Source: Bugula neritina (taxonomy: Eukaryota > Bryozoa > Gymnolaemata > Cheilostomatida > Bugulidae). From it: a DNA stretch of 64,000 nt. This document shows, in pieces, positions 38,530 to 48,951 of this stretch. The stretch is from the NCBI GenBank assembly GCA_964035545.1, contig OZ037770.1, forward strand, positions 13,028,642 to 13,092,641. The letters are read 5' to 3'. The notes under the pieces are model-generated. The model saw only the letters and a list, made by a program, of their open reading frames with translations. It had not been told where the DNA came from and ran no database searches. How positions within the stretch are numbered: the first letter of the stretch is position 1; each line of letters opens with the position of its first letter. Position numbers and translations under genes: made by a program.

Positions 38530-41500
38530 TGTGTTGCAATATTGTTTATTAGTACAGGTAAGTTAACCTGTCAATGTTTAGATTATTCTGTGTGTAAATT
38601 AGTCTTGTAAGGATTGTTCCCTTTAAGGTCACGGATTGTTCGTGGCAAGAAGCTGTTATAATAGCAGTTATTATTGGTGCTGACTGATCTTGGCTGTCCT
38701 AGTGTTTGGGCCCTAGTTTGGATAAAACTTTCCGGGGTGTTTATTAGTTCTTCATACGCTGCAGAGAGTGCTGGGTGATATTCTTCCTTTTGGAGTATCC
38801 TCATAAGGAGTCTTAGCCGTTGAGTTCTTCTTCTTTCATCGAGGGCGGCCAGGTCCAGTCTTTCTTTTGCTTCTCGCACTCCTCTTCTACCCTTGATGTT
38901 AGCTATGGCTCTTACTGCCCGTGTTTGTACCTCTTCGATGGAATTTATTTCTTTTGTAGTATAGGGGTCCCAAACAGCAGAAGCATAGTCTAGGTGAGGA
39001 AGGCATAGGGATTTGTAAGCCATGAGTCTCACTTTTTCGGGTGCCCAGTGCAAAGCTCTTTTGATCATCCCCAGTTGTTTGTTTGCTAGCAATATTTTGC
39101 TCTGGATATGATTATCAAACTTCAGGTTGGCCTGTAGAGTCACTCCGAGGTATGTTGATTTGTCCACCTGTTCTAGAACTGTGCCATTTAACGTGTAGTG
39201 TGCTGGTATATCTTGCTCTTTGAATGCCATAATTTTGCTCTTTTTAACATTGAACTCCATACCCCACTTTGAAGCCCAACTTCCTGCTGCATCTATGTTC
39301 CTTTGAAACCTTAGTCTGTCTTGGTCATCTGAGACAGGCTGGTAGAGGAGGGTGTCATCTGCGAAGAGACCAACTTCACAATCAACACAGTCAGGGAGAT
39401 CATTTATGAACACGAGAAACAGTATGGGGCCGAGCACAGAGCCCTGAGGTACCCCAGACGTCACTGGCAGTGGTTCTGACTTTTTGCCATCGAGTACGAC
39501 CCTCTGAGATCGGTTTAGGAGGAAGTTGTGTACCCATCCGAGCAGATAGTTTTCCATTGGTGCAATTGTTCGTAGTTTCTCCATTAGAAGGGCATGGGGG
39601 ACCCGGTCAAATGCTTTTGTAAAATCTAGGACTGCTGCGTGAACAGCCTTATGTTTATCGACATAGTTCAGTATCTGATGGAGAGTGGCGCATAATTGGG
39701 TCTCGCAGGACAAGCCCTGGCGGAAGCCGTGTTGTCTTGTGCTCAGTACATTGTCAACGTTGGCAAGTATTTTACGTAGGATGAGATGTTCTGCCATTTT
39801 ACATGGGATGCTAGTGAGTGAGATGGGTCGATAGTTTTGAGCACAATCCTCTGCACCGCTTTTATGGATGGGGGTCACATACGCCTTTTTCCACTGGGTG
39901 GGGAGCTTCTGTTGATTCATAGAGGTTTTGTATATGATCGCAAGACAAGCGGATATTAGTGGGAGATCAACCATCAGATCTGCCTTCCTCAGGCCATCCG
40001 GACCTGGAGCTTTTCCAGGCTTGAGTTTCTGTATTAACTTGGCAATACCATTGCTGTCGATATCTGGTGGATTATCTATGTTTGTTGAGTTGGGACCAAG
40101 TGATGTCAGTTGGTGCCCACTGTTGAACTGGGAGTGGAAGAATTTGTTGAAGGTTTCCGCACAGTTTTCTGGATCTGCATTAAGGGTACCATCAGTCATT
40201 TTGAGTTTTATGCGATTTTTGTTATTTGAGTTTCCTTTGAGGTGCCGGTAAAAGGGCTTACTGTTGCCTTCTAGGAGTGGTTGGATGATTTTATTGTGAC
40301 CATATTCACTTTTTACCATCCTAAAGACTTTCTTAGCTGTTTTCCGGATTTCCTTGTATTTCGCATAACTGAATAAGTCCCGGTTTGTTTTGTAGTGATT
40401 ATAGCTTTTCCTCTCTTTACGTGATATCCGTCTACACTCTTTGTTAAACCAAACAGGTTCATTTTTAAGCTTAGACGACAGTACTTTTGTTGGGACATGG
40501 TCACATATGGCCTGTTGTAGACTAGATGAAAAATGATCCCACATTTCCTGTACATCTTCCAATTCATCTAGGTCATGTTTAGTTCTTTGCATATCTTCCC
40601 GGAATTTGTTGATATCTACTCTGTGGTAATCTTTGACAGTTTTGGAGGTTACTATATGGTGGTTTTTTGCTTTGTTCCATCGGATATTTGCTTTTATCAT
40701 GGCGTGATCACTTAGCCCTGGGAAGATTACGTCTTGGGATGTTAAGTCTTGGGGGGAGTTGGTGCAAAGTAAGTCGAGCGTGTTGCCATGAATGTGGGTT
40801 GGTGAGGTTATTAGTTGACTTGGGTTATAGAAGTTCAACATACATAGGAATGAGTTATGAAGGACCTTATCCTGGGCCTTCAGTTTGGGTTGATACGTGT
40901 GCCAATTAATGTGAGGGAGATTGAAATCCCCGGCTAAGATGATGTGGTCATTGGGGAACTGTTGAGTTAATAATTCTAGGTTGCTACACAATATGGATAC
41001 ATATCTATCATGTGGGGGTCTGTAGTAACATCCGACAATTAAGCTCTCCTCTATTCTTACAAATATGATCTCGGCACTAGTTTTATCTTCTATGTTAATT
41101 TGGGTAGAGCGCAAGTTGTCATTAATGGCAATTAAGACCCCACCCCCATTTACATTACGATCCTTTCTGTAGATCCTTTTGTTGTTATAATCAAAGATGG
41201 TGTGACTTGGTATCATCTGATTTATGTGTGTCTCAGTCAGGCAGATTATGTCGGAATTACATGTTTGTGATGATATTTCAATAGTTTTGCCTTTGAGAGA
41301 TCTCACATTGGCAAGAAATAATTTTAAACACTGGTCTGTTTGGTCATGTATCGCCATTCCCCCGAAGGAGATTTTGTCTGTATTCTCATATTTCTTATCC
41401 GATAGTCAGTTTCTTGGTCAGTGTCACTGTTTTCCCCTTTCATTCGCTTTATCTCTTGCCGAAGGGCATACTGCTGGTCACGAATCTCTTTGCATTCATC

Positions 41501-41625
41501 AAGTTTGCAGTAGATCTTGCGTCCACGTAGTGTAGCATTTGTTCTTTTTAGGAATTCCCACTTTGAATATTCGTCTGGAAATTCTATTTTAATCGGCCTT
41601 GGTTTGTTTTTGTTTTTAATAACTC
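38530..41625 (-). mobile_element. CR1/L2/Jockey-type LINE, 5'-truncated but with intact ORF2
   Basis: The element contains a complete endonuclease-reverse transcriptase ORF and the last part of ORF1. It is richer in G+C than its surroundings, as expected for a recent insertion. Its 3' UTR is short, with AATAAA (plus-strand TTTATT at 38545-38550). No poly(A) tail or clear target duplication is visible, and the 3' boundary is approximate. The 5' side merges at about 41625 into low-complexity TTAGAG/TTAGAC-type DNA. Confidence 0.85.
38583..41357 (-). CDS. LINE ORF2: APE-type endonuclease and reverse transcriptase
   Basis: A single uninterrupted 924-codon frame encodes the replication protein of a non-LTR retrotransposon. 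The apurinic-type endonuclease spans about residues 8-235: LANVRSLKGK, TETH at 41-44, GDFN at 143-146, SDHAM at 216-220. The reverse transcriptase spans about 480-745: a YRPISLTSIPCK block, LDFTKAFDRVPH at 577-588, GVPQGSVLGPILFLVFIND at 635-653, the catalytic FADD at 665-668 and YLGV at 736-739. The C-terminus has SFLPRTIRDL, usual in the CR1/Jockey group. No stop or frameshift is present and all catalytic residues are seen, so the copy could be, or recently was, functional apart from its missing 5' end. Exact clade is not resolved. The start overlaps the end of ORF1 by 34 bases. Confidence 0.92.
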   Translation of the reverse strand: MAIHDQTDQCLKLFLANVRSLKGKTIEISSQTCNSDIICLTETHINQMIPSHTIFDYNNKRIYRKDRNVNGGGVLIAINDNLRSTQINIEDKTSAEIIFVRIEESLIVGCYYRPPHDRYVSILCSNLELLTQQFPNDHIILAGDFNLPHINWHTYQPKLKAQDKVLHNSFLCMLNFYNPSQLITSPTHIHGNTLDLLCTNSPQDLTSQDVIFPGLSDHAMIKANIRWNKAKNHHIVTSKTVKDYHRVDINKFREDMQRTKHDLDELEDVQEMWDHFSSSLQQAICDHVPTKVLSSKLKNEPVWFNKECRRISRKERKSYNHYKTNRDLFSYAKYKEIRKTAKKVFRMVKSEYGHNKIIQPLLEGNSKPFYRHLKGNSNNKNRIKLKMTDGTLNADPENCAETFNKFFHSQFNSGHQLTSLGPNSTNIDNPPDIDSNGIAKLIQKLKPGKAPGPDGLRKADLMVDLPLISACLAIIYKTSMNQQKLPTQWKKAYVTPIHKSGAEDCAQNYRPISLTSIPCKMAEHLILRKILANVDNVLSTRQHGFRQGLSCETQLCATLHQILNYVDKHKAVHAAVLDFTKAFDRVPHALLMEKLRTIAPMENYLLGWVHNFLLNRSQRVVLDGKKSEPLPVTSGVPQGSVLGPILFLVFINDLPDCVDCEVGLFADDTLLYQPVSDDQDRLRFQRNIDAAGSWASKWGMEFNVKKSKIMAFKEQDIPAHYTLNGTVLEQVDKSTYLGVTLQANLKFDNHIQSKILLANKQLGMIKRALHWAPEKVRLMAYKSLCLPHLDYASAVWDPYTTKEINSIEEVQTRAVRAIANIKGRRGVREAKERLDLAALDERRRTQRLRLLMRILQKEEYHPALSAAYEELINTPESFIQTRAQTLGQPRSVSTNNNCYYNSFLPRTIRDLKGNNPYKTNLHTE

Positions 41626-41644
41626 TAAGTCTAACTATAAGTAA
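41324..41644 (-). pseudogene. LINE ORF1, C-terminal remnant
   Basis: Upstream of ORF2 and in another frame, about 95 codons read through KPRPIKIEFPDEYSKWEFLK, LRGRKIYCKLD and RQEIKRMKGENSD, ending TSV and TAA. The KPRPIKIEFP block and following helix are like the RNA-binding region of CR1/Jockey-type ORF1 proteins. The N-terminal part and start codon are absent because the element is truncated; the frame fades into simple repeat at its 5' side. Confidence 0.7.
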
Positions 41645-43480
41645 TTACATATATTATATAAATATTCATATTGTAGGGTTATCAATTTCAAATTAAAATC
41701 AATCATTCAATGACAATAGTCATACTGATACTCATAGAGTTAGACATACTCATAGTGATAGTCAAAACATGAAAAACTTGTCTTATTTTACTTATAGTTA
41801 TAGCAAGCTCAACTCTTAATGTTATTAATTATTTAATAATACCTATACAGTATACTGATAATTATAGTAATTACTCATTACTGATTAGTGATACTGATAA
41901 CATTTATTTTTTGTAAATAACTTACTGACAGTGATACTAAGGGTGATATTGAATCTCCTAAGTGCTACAGGGCTGTCTTTACTGGTGTTTTAGATTTAGG
42001 TCTCGCATATCAAAGAGTATTAGTTTGAGAGCATAGCGTGAAAAACGTACAAGTTGCTCAGATACGGGTGTACATAGAAGCCCATCTAACAAAAGTTTCT
42101 GCCACATATTGTGAAACAGCCTTAGATAACTCATCAATTACCAATAAAATATGCATTTTATTGGATTAGATGTAAAATAGATAAAGGATTTTGTTTTGTT
42201 GTGTGATATGACTTTGCTATTTAAAGTCTTTTCGCCAAACCAACCCCAGTCAAATCTAAATTGATAGATCTACAACCAGCTTGTTCTATTTCACCTTCAC
42301 CTTGACTTTTTAGTTTTTTCACACAAATGCCAATGGCGAGGAAATCTAGTGCTCTCCAATCAGCTGCTGTTATTGTATTTTTAAGTCTCAGCCTGTGTCT
42401 CCGAGTGAGTCAGAGTGTCAGCACCAAACTGAGTGAATTTCAAATTAAAAGGTGTCGTGAAAAATCTATATTTACTTCTCAATTTTATTTTTGTGACAAC
42501 AATTATCAATACTTTATACTTATACTAATACTTATACTTATAGTTATAGTAATAGTTATACTATAACTATAAGTATAAGTATAAGACTAGGCTACTGACT
42601 TACAGTTACACTTACTCTTAGTCTTACTCACTCCTCTTAGGTCTCTTACACTTACAGTTTGAGTTACTTTTAGAGTTAGTGTTACTGTTACACTTTCACT
42701 TTGAGTTTGACTCACAGTTACTGAGTGAGTTAGACTTAGTGAGTTAGTGTTACCATAACTGCTACTAATACTAATAGTAATAGTAATACTAATACTAATA
42801 GTAATACTTATGCTGGCCTTAAGACTAAGTTATACAGCTTATACTGATACTTAAATTTATTATTTTATGGTAAGTTTAACTTTCAAAGTTTTAATATACT
42901 TTACTTTATTACCTATCAGTTATCATAATGGCTATAATACTATTAGTATTAGTATTACTTGCGGTTATGGTTTTAGTATAATAATTGATTATATAAGACA
43001 GATAAAATTAGATGTAACACTAGCTGTAAGCAAACTACACTTATTCCTAATCTTAAACTAACACTTACACTTAAATAGTTATCCAGTATGAGTGTCACTA
43101 TGACTGTGATTATCAACAGGGTGCAGGCTATTTTAGACACAAGCTGTTTTGTACTCCCTTTTTCAGGTCGTTTAGTGCACATCAATATAAATGTTAACTA
43201 AAATAAATTATCTTATTTATTTATTATTTGGATTTGGGGTTAGCTCATTATTCATTTTGTGTGCAGCAGTTTGTGTGCTAAACCTCAGGAACCGTATCAA
43301 CATAGCTAAAAGTCTACAACTTACTCGTAAACTTGCAGTTATTGTAAGACTAAGTGTACTGAATATCAATATGATGCCGAGAGTTAAGGTTAGTTCATAT
43401 TTCTACGCCTACCGTAAAGACCTAATACTAATAACTGTAAGTAATAGTAATAGCTACTAATACTATTAGTCCTACTCATT
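41626..43480. repeat. Degenerate TTA-centred simple-sequence DNA
   Basis: Long stretches (41680-41920, 42480-42830, 42940-43080, 43330-43470) are built from short units such as ACTTAC, AGTTAC, TCTTAG, TAATAC and GTGAGT. They show a loose six-base or three-base rhythm without an exact repeat. Open frames here have no family character. No gene was found. Confidence 0.7.
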
Positions 43481-44387
43481 CTCAAAGTGAAAGTGTTGTG
43501 CTATTAATTACTAAAGTTAATGTAAATATTAATAGAATATTATTTAATGTTAAGTAATACTTGTAGTTCATATTAACTATTACCTAAGTTATTATTATTA
43601 GTGTGAGTTTGAGCAAATTGAATTAGCATTATATGTAGCTCCCAAAAAAGTATTTGTAAATTTCGATGCCTATTCAATAAGTAAATAAAGTCAATTATTG
43701 AACCTTTAGACAAAAGAAAACAATTCTAATATCTTATTCATGAGAGTTTGAAACTCTGTTCTGATATTACAATAATATTTATACTAGAGCTTGATTGTGG
43801 TTGTTTTTTGCTATAACCAAAGGGAGTATTTCTAAAGTAAACATAAAACTAAACCAATTGCATGCAACTTTAATACTTTAATTCATCGCTTGTGTCTGAA
43901 TTATACTCTAAATTCTAAGCCATTTGTATAGGGATACATCACCATGCAGTAAAATGCAGATAACAAAATAACTGTATACTAATATTTAAAGAAACAGAAT
44001 AGAATGGCTAAAATAGGCTCCCAGTGGTGTTATTACTAAGTCATAATGACCATTGATTTCAGATGAACATAATGTAATGTTGTTAGTAGCTTGCCAACCC
44101 TTTCCAACTTAGTGCAGTATATCTTGCTAAGTTAAAAATTACTGTAAGGTTCTAAATCTCAATAACAACTTTTTAATTTCTTTATTTTAGAAAATACAGC
44201 TTAAATAATACAACTACTATTGTCAATTTCATTTTTAGCTAATATTCATTCCATCTTCATTCTCATGGTTATAAAATTATGCTGATTCAGTTGTATTGAA
44301 TTACTATTTAGATTCTTATAGGCACACCAGACCATGCGTAGTAATCATGTATTGTACATACAGCGGTCACATGTCAATCATAATGAT

Positions 44388-44439
44388 AAATAGTGGTAGT
44401 ATGGTATAAGGATAAGTAGTGGTAGTATGGTATAAGGGT
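44388..44439. repeat. 26-bp tandem duplication
   Basis: Two copies of A(A/G)TAGTGGTAGTATGGTAT plus AAGG(A/G)T lie head to tail with two differences. Confidence 0.85.
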
Positions 44440-44599
44440 AAATAGACTGTATCTTTATCCTTGTCCTGGTTTGACTCATGATTGCTTTTGGCATAACAAG
44501 GAATAATCTTAGTTTATACTGACTTTGTACATTGCCAGCCTGTTATTTAATGGAACATATTTCTGTTGGGTGTATCGTATATGTGCTGTTTTGTGTAGT

Positions 44600-44865
44600 G
44601 TACCATACGGTGTATTGTGCTGTAGTGTATTGTGCTGTAGTGTATTGTGCTGTAGTGTGTTGTACTGTAGTGTGTTGTACTGTAGTGTGTTGTGCTGTAG
44701 TGTGTTTTACTGTAGTGTGTTGTACTGTAGTGTGTTGTGCTGTAGTGTGTTTTACTGTAGTGTATTGTACTCTAGTGTGTTGTACTGTAGTGTGCTGTAC
44801 TGTAGTGTATTGTACTCTAGTGTGTTGTGCTGTAGTGTGCTGTACTGTAGTGTGTTGTGCTGTGC
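44600..44865. repeat. 15-bp minisatellite, about 18 units
   Basis: Unit TGTGTTGTACTGTAG, with variants TGTATTGTGCTGTAG and TGTGTTTTACTGTAG. The period is a multiple of three, so open frames on both strands (Cys-Ser-Val-Leu repeats) are artefacts. Confidence 0.95.
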
Positions 44866-45228
44866 ACCTTGAAGCTATACAGTGGAGTCTTTGCACCCTG
44901 ACATGTATTTAGACAAGTGTTAGTAGAAGAAAATGAATCAACTGTGTTGTAAAATGTTACAGCGCAGCAATTATTATTAAAAACTTGATTTGATAGCATT
45001 TTCAAAATGTGAGCTTTTCTAGTGACGCACTCATGGGCAGAAATGCATAATTTTGCTTAGCTTAAGTTCATCATTATGGTGTGACGTTTGAGGTGCATTA
45101 TTTTACTAGCAGACAACTCCTAATGTACAAGCAGGGCCAGCAATGCTACTTTGTCATATGATGTCTGTCATGTGGTGTGAGTTTACTGTTTGACTTGCAG
45201 AGACTTTGAGGCAGTCAGATCCAAGAGA

Positions 45229-47766
45229 ATGGCACAGCTGGCAGGTGGTCCCTCTGGTGTCAAGGAGGCAGATGCAGAGATACAGACTATCCTTGACAAG
45301 GTTGGTTGGTGCTACTTTACAATCAGTGAGGAGTGGAGGGGGAGAGGGGATAGTGTAGTATCATAAAATAGCTGTATATGTTAGACTTTAATAATCTTGC
45401 ACACGTTTATGGTCAGTATCCCTGTGAGAAACCCTGATAGAAAAGTGTTTTGTTAAATAGGGCTAAGGACTTAATCAGATGGGGCAGGGGAGCAATTATG
45501 ACTGGATGCTCTTCCTAACATCACCAATGGCATTCACTGCGTTTCCATGACTGCGCATAATGCGAATGAATGCCCCGTACGGATTATTTGTGGTTTGTGG
45601 TTTGCATTAACATATAGTTGCGGTTTCATTCGATTTAACTGTTTCCATTAGCCGAATGAAAAAATCCATTCGCATAATGCGATAATGGAAACGCAGTGAT
45701 TTGCTGGGTTCGAGCCCATGACTGAGTTTTTAAGCCAGTGCTCTAACCCCTAGACCACAGCTGCTCTCTAACATGTTTTGCTTCAATACAAGTGTGATAA
45801 TATTTTCGTGCTGTATACTATATTACCAATGAAATAATATTGTCCTATTGGTTGTTCACAGCTGCAAACGGTTGTATGTAAACTCTGCGTAGCTTGTTTA
45901 TTAAATATTAAAGGTTCAATCATAATGAACAGTATGTTTATAATAACGCAGTGTGTTTATAATGACCCAGTGCTAACCCAATGTTGACCAGTGGCTATTA
46001 TTTATATCATATACTAGCTGTGCTGTTGACCAGCTATAAATAGCACTTGTAAACATGTTTACATAGTAGACTTGTTTTTCTCCCTCTCAGTGAGTCTAGA
46101 CTAGAGTGTAGTAACTCTCCATCATGTTGATGTTGATTATAGACTGCATTGTGCAACTGCGTTATTAAAAGGGCGTGTCTAGTAGCCATGTTCTCATATA
46201 TCTCTGTTGGCTAGAGGGGGGTTGGGGTTTCATCAGGGCATTTTCTATAACTATAACTTTATTTTCACTGCAGCTATTAACATATTATCACTGCATTTCC
46301 ATTACTTTGTGAATGTGAATGAATGCTTAAACATCAAATGGAAAATCCATTCGGTATAATGCAAATCTTGGAAACTTTGTGCATATGGGTTATTTAATTA
46401 CCTCACACATGCAACAATATGGTATAGTAGTATATTAATCAGGAATATATAAAATGATTTACTCACTAGGAGTTGTCCACTATTGATAGGTTCTCTGTGA
46501 GCAGTTAGGATCACTCTATAGACAGCGCTGGGTTGAGGGTGACTGAGTGCAGTAGTTTTGGGATTCTCAGTCAGTTACCCTCAACTCGGAGCTGCTTATA
46601 GAATGATTCTGCCTAACTGCTCACAGAGAACCAATCAACGCTCTCAAAGTTTTATGTTTAATCTTTTAGACAAAGGCAGGTTTCGAAACTGAAGCAGGCG
46701 TAAAGTTTGATGAATTCACAGCTATTAGCTATAGATCTCAGGTGGTAGCTGGGACGAATTACTTCATCAAGGTAAGTGTAACATACTATCAAAATATGCA
46801 TTTACTCTAGTTAATGTACATCATGTACATCCCAGAGAGACACTAGGCTAAATTTCCCACTTTGACGTTTCCCAGTTAGACGCTCTTTTTATATCGGTGC
46901 TGTATAATTATATAATAATATGCCTATATTTACTTATATAACTGCTGCATTGATTGCTAAATAGCTAAAATACTAATAGCTATAGTAGCTAACGTGAATT
47001 ATCTGGAATAATATTTTGATTTTCATAGATTTGTGTGGACAAAAAACAGTAATATATTATTAATAAACATTATCATTAATCAATGAATACTCATTAACAA
47101 AATATCTGCTCAAACAAGAAGCACAAAATAGGTAAAATTATTATGTTAATGCAGATCAAAAACTTTATTTATGTGCTCAATACAAACCTTTATTTAAATA
47201 TACATATATTTAAATAATATTCAAATAAATTGTACATAAAATATATATTGTATCAATATAAATAAATAGTGTCTAACTGGGAAGCATCCAAGTGGAAAAT
47301 TTAGCCTCTCGTCTATCTGGGATGACACCAGTGTAACATACTACCAGAGTATGTATTTACTCTAGTTAGTGTTCTCTAACTCTACAAGCGGGTTTTTCTA
47401 TGCTTATCATAGCAACATTATTCAGCTCAAAAATAGTTTGAATAATGAAGAGTTGTTTTCTCCTAAAGTTATGTAACTGAGTATCAACTCAACTATCGTA
47501 AGATTTAACCTTGTTGCACCACGCCTCGTATCAGTGTGTTTTATATCAGCATTATCTAATGTTCTTGAGGGCTGCAAGGGAATAGGAGGCCATCTTACCA
47601 CAATCTGTGTTCTTGACCTTTTGTATTTGTCTTGTAGGTCAAGGTCGGCACTGATAAGTACGTTCATGTGAAAGTGTTCAAACCCCTCCCTCATACAGGT
47701 GCAGCTCTTGAGGTTAAAAACATACAACTTAACAAATCCCTGGAAGATGACATTTCTAATTTCTAA
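45229..47766 (+). CDS. Stefin (type-1 cystatin), cytosolic cysteine protease inhibitor
   Basis: Coding exons 45229-45300, 46670-46771 and 47638-47766 give 100 residues (stefin B has 98). Stefins are small reversible inhibitors of papain-like cathepsins. Visible: the N-terminal glycine pair (AQLAGGPSG) that lies in the active-site cleft, EADAEIQTILD, the central loop QVVAGTNYFIKV at 51-62, and the second hairpin VFKPLPHTGAAL, followed by the stefin-type C-terminus ending SNF. No signal peptide and no cysteine, as expected for the cytosolic type. The exon 1 donor (GTTGGT) is weak. An acceptor lies 29 bp before the ATG and the frame is open back to it, so a 5' UTR exon is likely and an N-terminal extension cannot be fully excluded. 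Intron 1 holds a SINE and three MITE-like elements. The gene is followed, same strand, by its secreted paralogue. Confidence 0.92.
45398..45767 (-). mobile_element. tRNA-derived SINE, copy 3, with a MITE inserted in it
   Basis: The minus strand reads GAGCAGCTGTGGTCTAGGGG, TTAGAGCACTGG (A box) and GGGCTCGAACCC (B box). After an inserted 164-bp element comes the family body ATCCAGTCATAATTGCTCC and the end CTCACAGGGATACTGACCAT. Removing the insert and one ATT restores colinearity with the copy at 13543-13757. It lies in stefin intron 1. Confidence 0.8.
45535..45698. mobile_element. MITE-like element, family A, intact copy
   Basis: Perfect 14-bp terminal inverted repeats, CACTGCGTTTCCAT and ATGGAAACGCAGTG, bound a 164-bp element. 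Inner arms (GCATAATGCGAATG and CATTCGCATAATGCG) extend the pairing. It is flanked on both sides by ATT, a probable 3-bp target duplication. It carries no coding capacity, so it would be a non-autonomous DNA transposon; the superfamily is not determined. Confidence 0.8.
46289..46381. mobile_element. MITE-like element, family A, short decayed copy
   Basis: CACTGCATTTCCATTAC, GTGAATGAATGC, AAAATCCATTCGGTATAATGC and CTTGGAAACTTTGTG parallel both ends of the intact element at 45535-45698. The middle is deleted. It lies in the same stefin intron. Confidence 0.65.
46483..46638. mobile_element. Hairpin MITE, family B
   Basis: The left arm TTGATAGGTTCTCTGTGAGC and continuation AGTTAGGATCACTCTATAGA pair with the right arm TCTATAGAATGATTCTGCCT-like sequence and GCTCACAGAGAACCAATCAA. 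The arms cover about 65 bp each with a short loop around GTAGTTTTGGG. It ends 31 bp before stefin exon 2. No other copy is in the window. Confidence 0.7.
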
Positions 47767-48161
47767 GCGTTCATCTAGTCCTGTTTTGTCATAACTTTCA
47801 CTAGTATATATTATATTCAGTCACTGTGTTTTGTGCTTAGGTGGAGGGTTTTACTAGTTGTTTGCTTTACTAAAATATAACGATATTTTTCAGTTTGTAA
47901 TAATTGGAGTTGTGCGTACACGAAGGTGCATAAATATTGCTTCCGCGTCACCCATTGTCCTGTTTTAACATGTTTTTCTCCACTACTAATAGTTTTACTT
48001 TGTTTAGCATCTGAATACTTTTATTAAAGCATATAATACTGGACACTGTTATATAATACTGCATAATTGAAGTCGTTTTCTCTTACTAAAACTTCTGTTT
48101 TTTAATCTAAGAATAATATAATGTGCTTATTTGTATTTTAATTTGTCATATTTTTGCTTTT

Positions 48162-48167
48162 AATAAA
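48162..48167 (+). terminator. Stefin polyadenylation signal
   Basis: AATAAA lies about 400 bp after the stop in an AT-rich 3' UTR and about 790 bp before the next gene's start codon. Confidence 0.5.
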
Positions 48168-48376
48168 TACTAATTTCAAAAATGGATAATATCCTTGTTG
48201 TATAAATGCATTTATGCTGGTAATATTTATGATTTGAAATGAAATATTGTGAGTTATTCAATAGTTAGTTGTTTTGCTTCAATTGCTGCTCAGTTTGGAT
48301 TAAGGTCTGCCTACTTATGAGCTGGAGTACAAACAATAGTTTAAGAAAATTAAGTTCAGTATCACATACATGTGTG

Positions 48377-48408
<32 letters not shown>

Positions 48409-48951
48409 AAATATACATACACATATACATATTCGCATACTAATTATACATACAATACGTATAAATACCTAGATAATTATGCACATATAATAATATGCGA
48501 AAGTGGCTGTGTGTGTAACACAAAGTAAAGGAATGTCATGTAGTTTATTACATTACACACAGGCTGTATATACTCAACAGTGCAATTACATAACTGTGTT
48601 TACATGCTGATTTTACTAGCAACACCAATCATTATTCAAAATCATATATGAAATATATCAAATTGTTGCATATAACAATTGTTGACTAAATTAGTAATAT
48701 TATAAAGCAATGTATATTATTGTACGCCATTGGTCTATGGCTGAAAGCCCTTAGTTATACATTTGCATGTTTAATTCAAGATGGAAGCTAAATTTATTTT
48801 GTATCTCACGAACAATAACATCCAATTTAACAAATATAATTAATATTTACCATTCTAGACACCCACAGGGCTGTCATTCCTGAACCAATCACAGAAACTG
48901 CAGTTGTATTTCACAGAGAGCTGAGAAGTGAAGGTTTTGCTGCACGTTGAG

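Larger units (their letters stand above)
43481..45200. other. AT-rich intergenic DNA upstream of the stefin gene
   Basis: Apart from the two tandem repeats at 44388-44439 and 44600-44865, nothing recognisable is seen. The stretch should contain the promoter and first non-coding exon of the stefin gene, since an acceptor precedes its start codon, but I cannot place them. Confidence 0.45.

Noticed and set aside
42327-43460. Small hydrophobic frames upstream of the stefin gene
   Set aside because: They overlap degenerate simple repeats and lack splice framing or recognisable family.
44525-44912. Cys-Ser-Val-Leu repeat frames
   Set aside because: They arise from the 15-bp minisatellite.
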